Made by a program: the position numbers and the translations under genes. The notes under the pieces were generated by a model. The model was not told the DNA's origin. It was given only the letters and a program-made list of their open reading frames with translations, and searched no databases. Below are positions 63,241 through 64,000 of a stretch of DNA of 64,000 nt, in pieces. Source of the stretch: Tetragonia tetragonoides (taxonomy: Eukaryota > Streptophyta > Magnoliopsida > Caryophyllales > Aizoaceae); contig CM076145.1 of the NCBI GenBank assembly GCA_038025085.1, forward strand, positions 12,187,000-12,250,999, given 5' to 3'. Position 1 is the first letter of the stretch; the number at the start of each line of letters is the position of its first letter.

Positions 63241-63610
63241 TTGTAAATGCTTTGTTTGCATTCATTTGAGTGAGAAACTACTCTCTGAAAATACGCGTTT
63301 TAAAATCTCATATGACTAGGGTGAAAGAGATTGAGTTCTTTTGTGTTGTATATTAAGAGAAAGCGCCCAAATGCTTTGTTTGCATACATTTGAGGGAGAA
63401 ACTACACCAAGGATGTTTACATGTACAAACAAGCTTCAACTCAAGCTTTTGAAAGCATTTACGCGTTTTAAAAGCTCATATGACTAGGGTGAAAGAGATT
63501 GAGTTCTTTTGTGTTGTATATTAAGAGAAAGCACCCAGATGCTTTGTTTGCAGTCATTTGAGTGAGAAACTTAACCAAGGATGTTTACAAGTACAAACAA
63601 GCTTCAACCC

Positions 63611-64000
63611 AAGCTTTTGAATGCTTTCTCTTAAAATACAACACAAAAGAACTCAATCTTTTTCACCCTAGTCATATGAGCTTTTAAAACGCGTAAATGC
63701 ATTGAAAAGCTTGTTTGTAAATGCATACAATTTCAGTGAGAAACTACACCAAGGATGTTTACAAGCACAAACAAGCTTTATCTCCACCTTTTGAATGCAT
63801 TTACGCATTTTAAAACGCGTAAATACATTCAAAAGGTGGAGTTAAAGCTTGTTTGTACTTGTAAACATTCTTGGTGCAGTTTCTCACTCAAATGAATGCA
63901 AACAAAGCGTTTGGCTGCTTTCTCTTAATATACAACACAAAAGACCTCAATCTCTTTCACCCTAGTCATATGAGCTTCAAAACGCGTAAATACATTCAAA
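63611..64000. repeat. Satellite at the right edge
   Basis: Forward about 63630-63710, a short reverse piece about 63711-63812 that begins TTGTAAATGCATACAATTTC as near 4940 and 54370, then forward monomers to the window end. The array continues beyond 64000. Confidence 0.85.

Larger units (their letters stand above)
49423..63610. repeat. Segmental duplication A' (second copy)
   Basis: Direct copy of 1-15292 with the same succession of strand blocks: forward to about 49765, reverse to 50490, forward to 51090, patches, forward, reverse and so on. Compared with A it lacks about three monomers near 56750, two monomers (336 bp) near 58195, about 200 bp near 59025 and about 50 bp near 59685, and it has one extra monomer near 60060-60230. 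Towards 63610 it joins CTTTTGAATG to CTTTCTCTTAAAATAC, a joint shared with the 3482-bp units (31045) but not with segment A. Confidence 0.92.
1..64000. repeat. 168-bp satellite family, strand-switching array
   Basis: Nearly the whole window consists of one repeat. The monomer length is read directly: successive GTAAGAGCTG starts at 12183 and 12351 are 168 bp apart, and TC-G junctions at 11342 and 11510 also differ by 168. Counting from GTAAGAGCTG as base 1, a typical monomer carries ACGCGT at 16-21, ATGCAT at 24-29, AAGCTT at 34-39 and again at 46-51, CTTGGTGTAG near 71-80, and a perfect 6-bp hairpin AAAGCA/TGCTTT at 105-122 with loop TTTGGG. The monomer is AT-rich with few CpGs, mainly in ACGCGT and at the TCGTAAG junction. 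Monomers occur on both strands in alternating blocks. The length is close to a plant nucleosomal repeat, as for many centromeric satellites, but no functional centromere mark can be seen in DNA. Short open frames through these monomers are not genes. Confidence 0.97.

Noticed and set aside
1..64000. CENP-B box or telomeric repeat arrays
   Set aside because: No sequence resembling the CENP-B box core was seen in the monomer, and CCCTAG words are the monomer junction CACCCTAG, not tandem CCCTAAA.

Overview
The window is a block of nuclear satellite DNA from a flowering plant. The evidence for a plant is a Ty3/gypsy chromovirus with a plant-type primer site complementary to initiator tRNA-Met, and two fragments that read as plant 25S rRNA. 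The species cannot be named from the sequence. I see no intact cellular gene, tRNA, CRISPR array or bacterial feature. Almost every base outside the retroelement and rDNA pieces belongs to one AT-rich tandem repeat with a 168-bp monomer. The many short open frames of 60-97 codons are translations of this repeat.

The array is not a simple head-to-tail satellite. It switches strand dozens of times, typically every 0.1 to 2 kb, so it is a mosaic of forward and reverse blocks. Forward here means the strand reading CTTGGTGTAGTTTCTCACTC. Larger duplications are laid over this mosaic. (1) Segment A (1 to about 15.3 kb) and A' (49,423 to about 63.6 kb) are direct copies about 49.4 kb apart, differing by substitutions and by gains or losses that are mostly whole monomers. 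(2) Within A, about 7.84-15.29 kb recurs directly at about 23.96-31.05 kb. (3) Two inverted-repeat pairs with arms of 2.1-2.65 kb (12,645-15,295 with 20,018-22,668; 15,640-17,760 with 22,650-24,771) lie in the centre-left part. (4) From 30,045 to 43,972 there are four head-to-tail copies of a 3,482-bp higher-order unit, nearly identical to each other and each containing internally inverted blocks.

Three kinds of non-satellite DNA interrupt the array. A 25S rDNA fragment of about 370 bp lies at 5,141-5,514 and, in the A' copy, at 54,576-54,949. A rearranged chromovirus lies at 45,658-48,480 on the minus strand: truncated 5' LTR, primer-binding site, partial gag, protease C-terminal part, reverse transcriptase, start of RNase H, a pol C-terminal scrap and the 3' LTR. 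Several patches of 30-190 bp of unknown origin also occur and are copied along with the satellite.

The retroelement is inactive: two internal deletions, a frame change and a promoterless 5' LTR. It sits where the flanking satellite changes orientation. The layout fits a (peri)centromeric or heterochromatic array shaped by unequal exchange, template switching and inversion; centromere identity is inference only.
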